A stretch of DNA of 64,000 nucleotides from Nitrososphaerota archaeon (GCA_026708305.1 JAPOVD010000007.1:1-64000), one strand, 5' to 3'. Positions 44,801 through 53,202 are shown, numbered from the stretch's first letter. The notes: generated by a model from the sequence alone, not told the origin. A program made the numbers and translations.

Positions 44801-46886
44801 CACTGATAGTAATGGTAATCCATTAGTAGAAACATTAGGTAATGGTGACTTAACCATTCATGTCAGAATAAATGATCCTGATTTTGATGTTTCATCAAGC
44901 GGTGAGGATGCAATAGAAAGTGATGTAGTTGGTAAAGAATATGGACCAGTAAAAATTACTATTTCCAGAGGCTCTGATGAAATGGTATTAGCATATGCTG
45001 GTGGTTCTACATCACAAACTGGTTTAATAGATGTAGATGGCAATGATATTGATGGTTCTGGAGTACGACAATTAGGTGCAATTACTGAAATTGCTCCTGA
45101 TAGTGGTATCTTTGAACTAGACTTTGTTGTTAAATATACAGATGGACCAGCTTCTAGAATCTGTCCAGATACTAACACATACGCAGCATTAGACAATAGC
45201 ATTACAACTGATCTTAATGATCCTAAAATAAGGTTTGATGATGATCCTGATGATGGTAGTGATTATTGTATATTACAAGGTGATATAATCACTGTTGAAT
45301 ATACAGATCCAACTGACGCATCTGGTGATCCAAATACTGTAACAGATTCTGCAACATTTGATTTACGTAACGGTGTTTTACAATCAGATAAATCTGTCTA
45401 TATAGTCGGAAGTGATATGATTCTCACAATAATTGAACCTGATTGGGACTTGGATAATGATACAGCTGAAACTTATACCTTGGATATTATTGAATGGAGT
45501 TCTGATGCTGCCACGGTTACAATGGGGAATGCTGGTAAAAACTTAGTAGCATTTGATCCAGAACCTACAGACTTTAGAGAAACAGGAGATAGTACAGGTA
45601 TATTCCAAACAATAGTTGAAATACCAGAGAAATTATCTGGTGATAGTTTAGAACGTGGCGAAAAAATAACTCTCGAATATACAGATTGGGGACCATCAGG
45701 AAGTGATTATGTTGGAGAAGAAGATGAAGATATCAATATCTCTGTTTTCACATCCAACTTTGGAGCAACAGTAGAACTTGATCAAAAAGTTTATACTTGG
45801 AATGATAAAGTGTTTATTACTGTAATTGCACCAGATCATAATTTCGATGCTAACCTGATTGATGAAATTGGCGATTCAGACGATAATCCTATCAAAATTT
45901 CTACACGTGGAAACGATCTTAATAACTACAAATTAGTTGAAACTGGCACCAACACTGGTATATTTACTGGCGAATTAATCCTAACTGGATTTAATTTTGA
46001 TGCTGATGGTAATACTAATACTGGAGAATTTGGAACAGGTTTTGATACAAAACCACGAACCGAAGGTACTGGGCCAACAGATGGTTATTTGCAAGCAGAT
46101 AATGATGACGGCATTACTGTATCATTTGAATACTCTGAAGATGAAACAGTAGTTGGTTCTGCATTAATCCGTTGGAATATTGGTGAAGTCCAATGGCTTG
46201 AAGCAAGCTATCCTGCAAGCGGTAATGGTGTAGTTAGAGTAATTGATACAGATATGAACTTAAATCCAGAAGCAGTAGATAATTTTGACGTTGATGTTTG
46301 GTCTGATTCAGATTCTGGTGGAGTTGATCTTACTGTAACAGAAACTAATGAAACTACAGGTATATTTGAAGGCACTGTGTTCTTCACTACTAGTGATGAA
46401 TCTTCAGGACATAGACTTAGAGTCACTGAAGGTGATACCATAACAATAGAATATGAAGATAATACACTACCTGATCCATATACAACTGCAGATGAATTAG
46501 ATATTACTGCTACAGCAATAATTGGTACAATAGTTCCTCCATTAGAACGAGCTCCAGCATCTAATGCACATGTAGTTGATGCATTTGGAAACTCTTTAGA
46601 TGAAATATCTGTAGATCAGCAAGTACAAATTACTTCTGACCTCACAAATAATCAAAACAAAGAGCAACAATTTGCATACTTAGTACAAGTACAAGATGAA
46701 AACGGAGTTACTGTTTCATTAGCATGGATAACTGGTTCATTATCGTCTGGTCAAACATTTAGTCCTGCACTATCATGGATACCATCTGCTCCTGGAACAT
46801 ACACTGCAACTGCATTTGTATGGGAAAGTGTAGATAATCCAACTGCGTTATCTCCAACAGTTACTGTTACTATTGATGTAATATAA
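41808..46886 (+). CDS. Major S-layer protein (Nitrosopumilus type)
   Basis: A 1692-residue secreted protein, close to the length of known Nitrosopumilus S-layer proteins. Signal peptide ~1-37 with a SANA cleavage motif. The mature chain is very acidic and built from repeated Ig-like domains. Seven repeat units carry an E(T/I)xxxTGIFEG-like strand (AGIFTNYDE, TSTFEGTI, TGIFEGNF, SGIFELDF, TGIFQTIV, TGIFTGEL, TGIFEGTV), each preceded by a strand such as VYIVGSDMILTIIEPDWDLD rich in aspartate, suggesting cation binding between domains. The last ~115 residues form a CARDB-like domain (PPLERAPASNAHVVDAFG). No C-terminal membrane helix. Many N-x-S/T sequons are available for glycosylation. Confidence 0.92.
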   Translation: MNNEIIRKLTSLTLMTIMIAGGLTFSIPAIIPSANATNANLFVSAENSQFANYFAGPMVIEVVIIDSSIGSTNIDVSEPNVTINGKSLRMAQATDGNWYGYFADRKQAQIADEIQSSGATGSGLDFGAFCGNDTDISNGSLAIDLSESTGIAVPSATTGSAQGTDQITGTCTISPGDTMNVLKQEKALNDNANLSGIGQIGVNQNAWPFIQLYDFTADSNVVIQYNKGNEIQNTVLTFASSSQFASLDLDRAKYPQGSQVNFTITDQQLNIDPTDIDSWTFGTEPSNLSTQYLIFNKNGESIADTLGASVNLNSSLNELMFSGNGVLSINTDAQGSGDVINIINNNDQMIVGENPNSVATIGGALASGTQPVTITEIAPNAGIFTNYDETNNANIVITDTADRGTSATINYNGPQSVLVGYGFATIDMNSPSEKWSSGEKLSVILVDSDANKNTRVSETLSVNNANVSLIPALSTGDPFTLGESGVENNTKIKAAYTSTATITKTGSNSIITELTNSGLTTTATVQKFSERALISTDNTDSQIGGLIIDLAATAEELRNSIQNPNAGNFNGVNLFNYDISSIVDSTNNVEVYLIANANDEIIDNGTIATPLQGVLLFNTNSPKGLININSTQSVIQNHDDINELIFNLDDDTSIGLYFNFNDNVELSSNINPIIADFFTFGFNDDGIQSNERIANQIVRFELTENGANTSTFEGTIEYTMINQLNILDDNTYNNLNTISGNPQFIVNEDLRDEDAPRINYYDLGADGVYTQIADQKEAISHSGIISLDSNTYKVADTVLVTLEDQDLNQDNNLIEIYTVVRKQNDPAFDTVGTSNLPVFSFGPLGKLVSITFDDELWASSSTVINGISCNNNGHTNNDGLGSTGFTLIETGPSTGIFEGNFKIPETYCARSQGGTTLSVTGTDIEVNYFDFRDEAGEIIEVSSGAGIRAHTGSISLDRTVYPVPWGEVNDFSTSTSSSPNGRSIFPIHVTGIDGTLDNTDSNGNPLVETLGNGDLTIHVRINDPDFDVSSSGEDAIESDVVGKEYGPVKITISRGSDEMVLAYAGGSTSQTGLIDVDGNDIDGSGVRQLGAITEIAPDSGIFELDFVVKYTDGPASRICPDTNTYAALDNSITTDLNDPKIRFDDDPDDGSDYCILQGDIITVEYTDPTDASGDPNTVTDSATFDLRNGVLQSDKSVYIVGSDMILTIIEPDWDLDNDTAETYTLDIIEWSSDAATVTMGNAGKNLVAFDPEPTDFRETGDSTGIFQTIVEIPEKLSGDSLERGEKITLEYTDWGPSGSDYVGEEDEDINISVFTSNFGATVELDQKVYTWNDKVFITVIAPDHNFDANLIDEIGDSDDNPIKISTRGNDLNNYKLVETGTNTGIFTGELILTGFNFDADGNTNTGEFGTGFDTKPRTEGTGPTDGYLQADNDDGITVSFEYSEDETVVGSALIRWNIGEVQWLEASYPASGNGVVRVIDTDMNLNPEAVDNFDVDVWSDSDSGGVDLTVTETNETTGIFEGTVFFTTSDESSGHRLRVTEGDTITIEYEDNTLPDPYTTADELDITATAIIGTIVPPLERAPASNAHVVDAFGNSLDEISVDQQVQITSDLTNNQNKEQQFAYLVQVQDENGVTVSLAWITGSLSSGQTFSPALSWIPSAPGTYTATAFVWESVDNPTALSPTVTVTIDVI

Positions 46887-46905
46887 TCAAAGACTAGCTA
46901 AATAT

Positions 46906-46918
46906 CCTTCTTTTTTTT
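46906..46918 (+). terminator. Poly-T terminator after the S-layer gene
   Basis: A pyrimidine-rich stretch ending in a run of eight or more T residues about 20 bp after the S-layer stop. Archaeal RNA polymerase terminates at such U-tracts without needing a hairpin. A fresh TATA-like AATAAATATATG follows for the next gene, which implies separate transcription. Confidence 0.5.
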
Positions 46919-46954
46919 AGTACAATAAATATATGTTATTATGTATTTTTACAT

Positions 46955-47926
46955 ATGTTGAAATCTATATTCGTATTTTGTTGTATCTTGCTATTTAATT
47001 CACAGGTTGCATTTTCAGAAAAACTGGAGTTATTTACTAATGATCAAGTATATGCGCCTTCCAATCAGTTACTTGTATATGGTACTTCGTTGCCAAATGA
47101 GAACATAATAATTAGGTTGTTCCATCCAGACGGTACTATTGCAAAGTTTGATCAAATAGAAGCCGATTCAAATGGTATGTTTCACCACATCTTATTAATA
47201 TGGCCTGAAACATCAACTAAATTTCCATATGGGGTTTATGATGTTGAAGTAACTAGTACTGAACAAAACGGTTTGTCACGTATTGTAAATATTCAATTTT
47301 CTGAATCTACCAAAACAATTAGTATACCAATTCAACATCAAGTAAACACATCAGTGTTTGTACCAGAAACTATTGCAGTTAATAATACTACGAGGATTTT
47401 TTCTCAAATCACTAGTGATGGCATGTTAATTAGTGATGATGTGAATAAATTATTAGGAAATTCACATGTGCATTTACCGTCAGGTGAAGTGGTTAGCTTT
47501 GCTTCTAAATTTCGTATACTACATCAGGGTCTATACTTTGCTGATTATACACCAGAGCAAATAGGAACATATGTATTTCATATTGTTACATTTTATAATG
47601 GATTAATATCTCATAATTCTGCTATTACATCAGTATTAATACAAGACATTAATGGTATTTCGAACCAAATCATGAAATTAGATTCAATACTAAATGAAAC
47701 ATCTGATGAATTAAGTAAATTACAACATAACACATATAATTTTGGCACGTCTCTAGACACAGCTAATGAAAATATAAACAATAGCGTATCATCAATTACA
47801 AAATCAGTAAATAATATTGAAAAAGCATCTATTCAATTAAATTCATTGTTTTTCCCTATAGTGTTATTTCTAACAATAATAATTGCATTGCAGATAACCA
47901 TATTAGCACGAACACGTCATGTATGA
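46955..47926 (+). CDS. Secreted beta-domain protein with coiled coil and C-terminal membrane anchor; candidate S-layer stalk
   Basis: A 323-residue protein: signal peptide (~1-21), two or three beta-sandwich domains (~22-225; EKLELFTNDQVYAPSNQLLVY begins like an Ig/MG2-type strand set), then a heptad coiled coil (~235-295; IMKLDSILNETSDELSKLQH), then one C-terminal transmembrane helix (LFFPIVLFLTIIIALQITIL) and a short basic tail (ARTRHV). This is the layout of the Sulfolobus stalk protein SlaB. It directly follows the S-layer gene. There is no sequence match I can claim to SlaB; the role is inferred from architecture and position. Confidence 0.75.
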   Translation: MLKSIFVFCCILLFNSQVAFSEKLELFTNDQVYAPSNQLLVYGTSLPNENIIIRLFHPDGTIAKFDQIEADSNGMFHHILLIWPETSTKFPYGVYDVEVTSTEQNGLSRIVNIQFSESTKTISIPIQHQVNTSVFVPETIAVNNTTRIFSQITSDGMLISDDVNKLLGNSHVHLPSGEVVSFASKFRILHQGLYFADYTPEQIGTYVFHIVTFYNGLISHNSAITSVLIQDINGISNQIMKLDSILNETSDELSKLQHNTYNFGTSLDTANENINNSVSSITKSVNNIEKASIQLNSLFFPIVLFLTIIIALQITILARTRHV

Positions 47927-48064
47927 ATTTACTTGACTCAACTAGATATATGATTATGTATAAACGTATTTCAATAATGAAATCAAATTTTAGTCTGATA
48001 AAATCTAAATTTCAACGAATAACATCAAAATATGTAGTATGAACCAGGAATACATTTAATAAAG

Positions 48065-48071
48065 TTTATAA
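48065..48071 (+). promoter_or_regulatory. TATA box for Rieske/cytochrome b operon
   Basis: TTTATAA centred 28 bp before the Rieske ATG; spacer 47927-48095 contains no convincing gene. Fits a leaderless message. Confidence 0.5.
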
Positions 48072-48095
48072 GCAATTTTTCAAGTACGTGAGCTA

Positions 48096-48722
48096 ATGAC
48101 AACTAATGATACCTCTGGAGATAGTAATAATCGCAATAATAAATCATTATCAAGAAGAGATTTTTTAAAACTTTTAGGTGCCGCAGGTACTGCTTTGGCA
48201 TTTACACCATTTGTTCCATGGGGAAATTATATGCCAAATCCATCTGCAGCAAATTTAGAAAAAGTTAAAGTGATATTGCCTGATGGAACTCAAGCTAATG
48301 TAAACACATTTCCAATAAATCATGCTGAAGTAATAACTTATCCTAGTACTGGTGATAGGGTGCTAGATGAAGAAGCTTTTCGTAAGTGGCAATTTATTAG
48401 ATTGCCAAAAAAACTTGGAGGTAATAAAAATTATGTAAGCTCTTTTAGAGCATATAGTATGGTATGTCTACACTTATGGTGCTTGTGGAAATATTGGCCT
48501 GAAGAGGGTCGTATGAGAGGAGAATGCCCATGTCATGGTAGTATGTATGATCCAATGACTGGTAAAGCATTTGCAGGGCCTGCATCACTACAAGCAGCTC
48601 CGTCAAATACTTTAGCAAAATTAGATTTAGAAGCAGATAATAATGGATTTATTTGGATACTTCCTCCATTATGGGGAGTTAATAATAATGGTGTTGTAGG
48701 ATATGGCCGTTTCATTAAGTAG
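48096..48722 (+). CDS. Rieske iron-sulfur protein of the cytochrome bc1/b6f-like complex
   Basis: A 208-residue complex III Rieske protein. N-terminal twin-arginine signal-anchor (SRRDFLKLLGAAGTALAFTP, ~19-38), so export of the folded cluster protein by Tat is likely. The [2Fe-2S] ligands appear as VCLHLWCLWKYW (~127) and CPCHGSMYDPMTG (~146-158). An insertion of ~15 residues between the two cluster loops and a YPSTGDRVLDEEAF-type linker are typical for this phylum. It overlaps cytochrome b by 20 bp. Works in the quinol oxidase step of ammonia-oxidising respiration. Confidence 0.93.
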   Translation: MTTNDTSGDSNNRNNKSLSRRDFLKLLGAAGTALAFTPFVPWGNYMPNPSAANLEKVKVILPDGTQANVNTFPINHAEVITYPSTGDRVLDEEAFRKWQFIRLPKKLGGNKNYVSSFRAYSMVCLHLWCLWKYWPEEGRMRGECPCHGSMYDPMTGKAFAGPASLQAAPSNTLAKLDLEADNNGFIWILPPLWGVNNNGVVGYGRFIK

Positions 48723-50079
48723 GCGTACTGGATTAGTATCTTTTTTTTATTGGATTTGGGATGGATTAGAAAGAACAGTTTTTACTGCAATCAAATTTTC
48801 ATTTCCAGCTAGATTCGTAAGTCCATTCGGATTTTTAGGAATGCTGACTTTTATTGTATTTGTAATTCTGGGTATATCAGGTGCATTGCTTATGTTTTAT
48901 TACCAACCTATATTGGATAGAGCGTGGGATAGTGTACAATTCATTAATGATGAAGTCCCGTTTGGATTTCATATCAGAAACATACATTATCATGCATCAA
49001 ATGCGATGGTGCTTTTAGCTATATTACATATGTATTATCAATATTTTAGTGGAAGATATAAAATCCGTAATGAAATTTTGTGGGTGACTGGTGTGATTTT
49101 AGGTACAGTGACAATTTTAGAGGCTTTCACAGGATATGATGTTATATTCAGTGAACGTGCTGAATTGGCCATCAGTATAGCTGCTTCTCTCACTAATTCA
49201 ATTCCAATAATTGGACCAACAGTTAGAGATACTATGTTTGGATCTGGATTTTCTGACTTTGTACTTAGATTTTATGCGCAACATGTATTTATCTTGCCAA
49301 TAGTTATGCTGGGTCTGATGGCAGTTCACTTTCCTCGTTTTTTGGTATTTGATGTTCCAATGGTGACAGCAATTGCAGGAGCCATATTGATTACTGGAGG
49401 AGTTTTTCCTATCGATCTTGGATTTAAGTTTGAACCTACTGTGCCTCCAGGAATAACTGTACCTGAATGGTACTTAACAGGACTTTATTCATTCTTGAGA
49501 ACACAATATGATAAATTTGTTACTGGAGTACTATGGCCAGGATTATTTATACTATCGTTATTGATTATACCTTTCGTTGATAGATATAAAAAATTTTCAT
49601 GGAAAGATCGACCGATAATAACTGCGTTTGGAATAACCGGAATTGCTCAAATCATGGTTACTACATATTGGGGATTTTATATACCGTCTGATACGACAAT
49701 CCCACTAGTAGAAAGATTGGTTATTGATCCTGTATTCCTTTATTTGGTAATGATTTTATTAGTTCCACTCGGGTTTGGATTTAGCTATATGATGATCAAA
49801 ATGGCACAAGAAGCTGAAAGAAAATCAAAATTAGCAAAGCAAAACACACCTAAAAAAATAGCTCGCATAAATTTATCTCAACAGTGGATTAATTGGATAA
49901 TCATCTCACTTATAATATTTCAAGTGTTTTTGAATATTGCTGCATATAATGCAGCTCTTACTGGAATGAAAAATATATCGTTGTTTTTTACTGGTCTTAT
50001 TCTTATAGTTTTTGCTGCGTTGTTTCACGTTTATAGATATGGTATTGGAGAATCTAAAAAGATGGCTACATTGCAATAA
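48703..50079 (+). CDS. Cytochrome b of the bc1/b6f-like complex
   Basis: A 458-residue polytopic membrane protein. The two heme-binding histidine pairs are visible: FHIRNIHYHASNAMVLLAIL with HMYYQYF, and FYAQHVFILPIVMLGLMAVH. The quinol-site PEWY motif is in VPEWYLTGLYSFLRT (~250). N-terminal b6-like part and the subunit-IV-like part are on one chain, followed by ~110 residues with two more helices. Pairs with the Rieske gene immediately upstream; no cytochrome c1 gene is present, in line with copper carriers replacing cytochrome c in these archaea. Confidence 0.93.
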   Translation: MAVSLSRRTGLVSFFYWIWDGLERTVFTAIKFSFPARFVSPFGFLGMLTFIVFVILGISGALLMFYYQPILDRAWDSVQFINDEVPFGFHIRNIHYHASNAMVLLAILHMYYQYFSGRYKIRNEILWVTGVILGTVTILEAFTGYDVIFSERAELAISIAASLTNSIPIIGPTVRDTMFGSGFSDFVLRFYAQHVFILPIVMLGLMAVHFPRFLVFDVPMVTAIAGAILITGGVFPIDLGFKFEPTVPPGITVPEWYLTGLYSFLRTQYDKFVTGVLWPGLFILSLLIIPFVDRYKKFSWKDRPIITAFGITGIAQIMVTTYWGFYIPSDTTIPLVERLVIDPVFLYLVMILLVPLGFGFSYMMIKMAQEAERKSKLAKQNTPKKIARINLSQQWINWIIISLIIFQVFLNIAAYNAALTGMKNISLFFTGLILIVFAALFHVYRYGIGESKKMATLQ

Positions 50080-50108
50080 AAAATCTAATTGGATATAAAA
50101 AATTAAAA

Positions 50109-50115
50109 TTTATAA
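50109..50115 (+). promoter_or_regulatory. TATA box for cupredoxin gene
   Basis: TTTATAA centred 24 bp before the GTG start and 27 bp before the TTG at 50139; the latter spacing suggests translation may begin one codon later than annotated. Confidence 0.45.
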
Positions 50116-50135
50116 GACTACATTAGCAAATACTT

Positions 50136-50603
50136 GTGTTGAGCTCTGTAATTACTAATCATGCTTATGGCATAGGTGTAATAACAGTAATCATAGGATT
50201 GTCATTTGGTTTACTTTACTATCAAATGTTATATCTACCAGAGTCTCTAGCAAAACCCACAGTTTCTCATGAAATTTTAGAACCAGTAAAAAACACTATT
50301 GTGGAAATGATAATTGGATCATCTAGTCCTGAACAGCAAGATAATTTTGTACCAAAATTAATTAATGTACAACTTGGAATAGATAACCACGTAATATGGA
50401 ATAATGTGGATGATACTCCTCATACCGTAACTCCTGATCATAGAGAAACTGATTCATATAGCGGAGATTTTGGATCTGGAGGTGTAATCAAACCTGGAGA
50501 TTCGTATGAATTTATATTTACAGAAGAACATGAATTTGAGTATCATTGTGATCCACATCCGTGGATGACTGGAAAAGTAATTGTTACAAAGCAAAGATTT
50601 TAG
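50136..50603 (+). CDS. Membrane-anchored plastocyanin-like cupredoxin
   Basis: A 155-residue blue copper protein. One N-terminal transmembrane helix (GIGVITVIIGLSFGLLYYQM, ~12-31) anchors a C-terminal cupredoxin domain (~65-152). The type 1 copper ligands fit H in DDTPHTVTPDH and C-H-M in YHCDPHPWMTG. It lies just after the Rieske and cytochrome b genes, so it probably carries electrons from complex III to the terminal oxidase in place of cytochrome c. It has its own TATA box, and its stop overlaps the convergent gene by 4 bp. Confidence 0.92.
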   Translation: MLSSVITNHAYGIGVITVIIGLSFGLLYYQMLYLPESLAKPTVSHEILEPVKNTIVEMIIGSSSPEQQDNFVPKLINVQLGIDNHVIWNNVDDTPHTVTPDHRETDSYSGDFGSGGVIKPGDSYEFIFTEEHEFEYHCDPHPWMTGKVIVTKQRF

Positions 50604-50953
50604 GAGTATCTAGCCCATATTACATCTTCTCCAATTTCTTTATGTTGTTCTATTATACAAACTCTAAACTTAATGTCGTGATGTGGAATACTAGGAGTAA
50701 ATTTTATAGTAGCAGTAAACGCTATTACATTACTAATGATGGACTTGTAATTTATGAACAACCTAGACGATATTCTTTTACTAATCCTTTTGCTATTACA
50801 GGTTAAATATTCTATAAATTCATTTGAATCAAATATTTGTGTATTGATGATAACTCCATCATACTTATTCTTGTAGTCTATTATTATCTTGCCTCTTATT
50901 TCGTCATTTTGTTTAATCTCCAAACTATTTAATTCTAATTTTATCCATTTCAT
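50600..50953 (-). CDS. Small arrestin-like beta protein, unknown
   Basis: A 117-residue protein of alternating strands (WIKLELNSLEIKQNDEIRGK, IIIDYKNKYDGVIINTQIFD, and IAFTATIKFTPSIPHHDIKF), a layout like one lobe of arrestin/SpoIVA-type Ig folds. No signal peptide, so probably cytosolic. Function not recognised. It ends inside the last codons of the cupredoxin gene and starts 36 bp from tRNA-Arg. Confidence 0.6.
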   Translation of the reverse strand: MKWIKLELNSLEIKQNDEIRGKIIIDYKNKYDGVIINTQIFDSNEFIEYLTCNSKRISKRISSRLFINYKSIISNVIAFTATIKFTPSIPHHDIKFRVCIIEQHKEIGEDVIWARYS

Positions 50954-50988
50954 CAGATAATAACATTATTGATACAAATAAACTAAAT

Positions 50989-51062
50989 GGGTCAGGAGGG
51001 CTTCGATCCCACGACCATTGGATTAGAAGTCCAACACTCTATCCATGCTGAGCTACTGACCC
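50989..51062 (-). tRNA. tRNA-Arg (TCT)
   Basis: On the minus strand: acceptor GGGTCAG/CTGACCC, D-arm starting TAGCTCAGCATGGATAGAGT, anticodon stem TTGGA/TCCAA with loop CTTCTAA (anticodon TCT, decoding AGA). The T-stem GTGGG/CCCTC has one U-U mismatch and the loop reads ATCGAAG rather than TTCGAAT. No intron, and CCA is not encoded. AGA is the preferred arginine codon in this AT-rich window. Confidence 0.93.
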
Positions 51063-51094
51063 AAAATGTTAGATTTTATAGGTATATTAATAGT

Positions 51095-51940
51095 TTACAA
51101 CCATTTTTTTGATTTGATGTCTCTTTCCGTTTTAAATAAAAACTGCTGCGCATATCCAGCATATCTCCCAAAATAATCAACAATATCAACATGCATTTTT
51201 TCATATTGTTTGGCAGTTAATTTTTCACTTATTTTAAATAATTTTGAATAGTTTTTACTTATGCATCGTACCATCCATCTATCTAATGGGAAAGAATCAA
51301 GTTTATTTAATGAAAATAACATGATGCAATCTGCTGTTTTGTGGCCTATGCCATCTATTTTTATTAATTGATCTCTTACAGTGAAATAGTCTTTATTAAT
51401 TAAATTTTTTAAATCGATTTTATCGTCTAGTGCTTTTGATGCTGACTTTATGTATTTGGCTCTATATCCTAAACCACAATCCACAAGATCTTTTACAGTA
51501 GCGGAACCTAAAATATCTGGTTTTGGGAATAGTTTGAATTTCTTATTATGAAAACTGATTTCTTCTCCAAATTTATTGCATATTCGTAGCAACGTATCTC
51601 TAATTTTTTGAATATTTGAATTTGATGCTACTATGAATGACATGAGACATTGATAAGGATCTTGTCTTAATAACCTTAATCCTGGAGAAGAAGCTATTGC
51701 TAAATTGACAATTTCATCTTTACTAATTTCCATTATTATTTTTAACATATTATCTTTTCTTCTAAAAAAATCATATTTTTTACCTGTATAAGTTGAAATT
51801 TTCTTCGTTTTTTTATTTATTAGTAATACATCATTCCCATTTATTCCATACCATGAATTATTATCTTGTTCCCATAAAAATACTTGACCACTATTTATAC
51901 TGTTTTCTATATTTATGTACTCGTTCCAATTTGTTTTCAA
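51095..51940 (-). CDS. ogg: 8-oxoguanine DNA glycosylase/AP lyase, OGG1 type
   Basis: A 281-residue HhH-GPD base-excision enzyme. N-terminal beta domain (INSGQVFLWEQDNNSWYGI), then helices with SSPGLRLLRQDPYQCLMSFI and VASNSNIQKIRDTLLRIC, the helix-hairpin-helix IDGIGHKTADCIMLFSL with the catalytic lysine (K in GHKTAD, ~203), and the catalytic aspartate in DSFPLDRWMVR (~220). The LxQDPYxxLxxFI and N-terminal beta domain indicate the OGG1/OGG family rather than AGOG. Overlaps the beta-CASP nuclease gene by 4 bp. Confidence 0.9.
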   Translation of the reverse strand: MKTNWNEYINIENSINSGQVFLWEQDNNSWYGINGNDVLLINKKTKKISTYTGKKYDFFRRKDNMLKIIMEISKDEIVNLAIASSPGLRLLRQDPYQCLMSFIVASNSNIQKIRDTLLRICNKFGEEISFHNKKFKLFPKPDILGSATVKDLVDCGLGYRAKYIKSASKALDDKIDLKNLINKDYFTVRDQLIKIDGIGHKTADCIMLFSLNKLDSFPLDRWMVRCISKNYSKLFKISEKLTAKQYEKMHVDIVDYFGRYAGYAQQFLFKTERDIKSKKWL

Positions 51941-53202
51941 AACGTAAAAATTTCACCTAATTTAGGCGCATATGATTTTAATCCAAATTTTTCGTTTATC
52001 TCATTCGCAAACGTAGCACATGACTTAGCATCTCCATGTATTGCTAATACTGTTGGGTTGCCTTTTATTTTCTTAATCACATCTAACAACGCATTTCTAT
52101 CTCCGTGTCCAGAAAATTCTAATTGTTTGACTTCGGCTTCAACATTAACTTCTTCTGTTTGTAAAGATAATTTTCCAGTATCTAGTAGTTTTTTTCCCTG
52201 CGTTCCATCTCCTTGATATGATACTAACGCAATTCCATTTTTACTATTGAATGCAAGTTTATGTAAATAGTATATCGCATTTCCACCAACCAACATTCCC
52301 GCAGGGGAGATTATAACGCAAGGATTCTTGATTGCATCTTCTCTGTCTTTGTTATTTCTAATTTGTATTATGTTTTTTAATGTATTTGTAAATATTGTTG
52401 GTTCTCGTAAGTACGTTGGATACTTGGAAATTATTTTATTAACTTTCAGCGCCATCCCATCCATAAATATAGGGTGCTTAAAATTATGTTTTTGAAATAC
52501 ACATGCAATTTCTTGTGATCTTTCTACTGAAAATGCCGGAACAAATAATGTGCCTTTTCTCTCTATTACTTCATTGGCAAATTTTATTAAACCATTTTCT
52601 GATTCTTCTCTTGGTGTTTGTTCTGTTTGTGAATATGTGCTTTCTGTTATAAGTACATCTACTTTATCTAAATCTAAGTCTGCTCCATGTAGAAGTCTTG
52701 AACCACTTGGATTAATATCGCCTGTATAAAACAATCGCTTATTTTCTGATTCTACAACAATTGTACTTCCGCCAATAACATGTCCAGAATACTTCAATTC
52801 AAACGTTAAATCATTTATAGTTGTTTTCTTATTATACTCAATAATTTTTGAATTTCGCATCATTGCATTTATTTCATTACTTCCAAACAAACAAAAATTT
52901 CTTTCTAATTTTAGCATATCGTCTAATAATAATTTACTTAATTCTAAAGTGGGTGGAGTTGCATATACGCTATTGTGCCCACTAATAAATAACGATGGTA
53001 TATTTCCAGAATGATCTAAATGTGCGTGTGATAAAATAATTGCGTCTATATCCTTAGGTTTTATATGAAGTGGATATGAAGGCGCCATTCCTCTTCTACG
53101 TAAAAGAACTCCGTAATCTAGTAAAAAATTAGTGTTATTACTATTCACTAAAAATCCTGATCTGCCAACCTCCATAGCTGCGCCCATAATTTTGACTTTC
53201 AT
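51937..53202 (-). CDS. Beta-CASP metallo-beta-lactamase ribonuclease (aCPSF2-like)
   Basis: A 421-residue metallo-beta-lactamase RNase. Zinc motif SHAHLDHSGNIP (~58-69), YSGHVIGGSTIVVES, YTGDINPSGSRLLHGAD, then the beta-CASP domain (~185-330; TESTYSQTEQTPREESENGL and FVPAFSVERSQEI) and the final FSGHGDRNALLDVIKK and AIHGDAKSC. No N-terminal KH domains, so it is the shorter aCPSF2-type rather than aCPSF1 (FttA). Probably in RNA processing or decay. Confidence 0.9.
   Translation of the reverse strand: MKVKIMGAAMEVGRSGFLVNSNNTNFLLDYGVLLRRRGMAPSYPLHIKPKDIDAIILSHAHLDHSGNIPSLFISGHNSVYATPPTLELSKLLLDDMLKLERNFCLFGSNEINAMMRNSKIIEYNKKTTINDLTFELKYSGHVIGGSTIVVESENKRLFYTGDINPSGSRLLHGADLDLDKVDVLITESTYSQTEQTPREESENGLIKFANEVIERKGTLFVPAFSVERSQEIACVFQKHNFKHPIFMDGMALKVNKIISKYPTYLREPTIFTNTLKNIIQIRNNKDREDAIKNPCVIISPAGMLVGGNAIYYLHKLAFNSKNGIALVSYQGDGTQGKKLLDTGKLSLQTEEVNVEAEVKQLEFSGHGDRNALLDVIKKIKGNPTVLAIHGDAKSCATFANEINEKFGLKSYAPKLGEIFTF

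Noticed and set aside
47950-48042. 30-codon frame before the Rieske gene
   Set aside because: Basic, no hydrophobic core, no TATA box at the right distance and no recognisable pattern, unlike the microprotein at 61406-61495.
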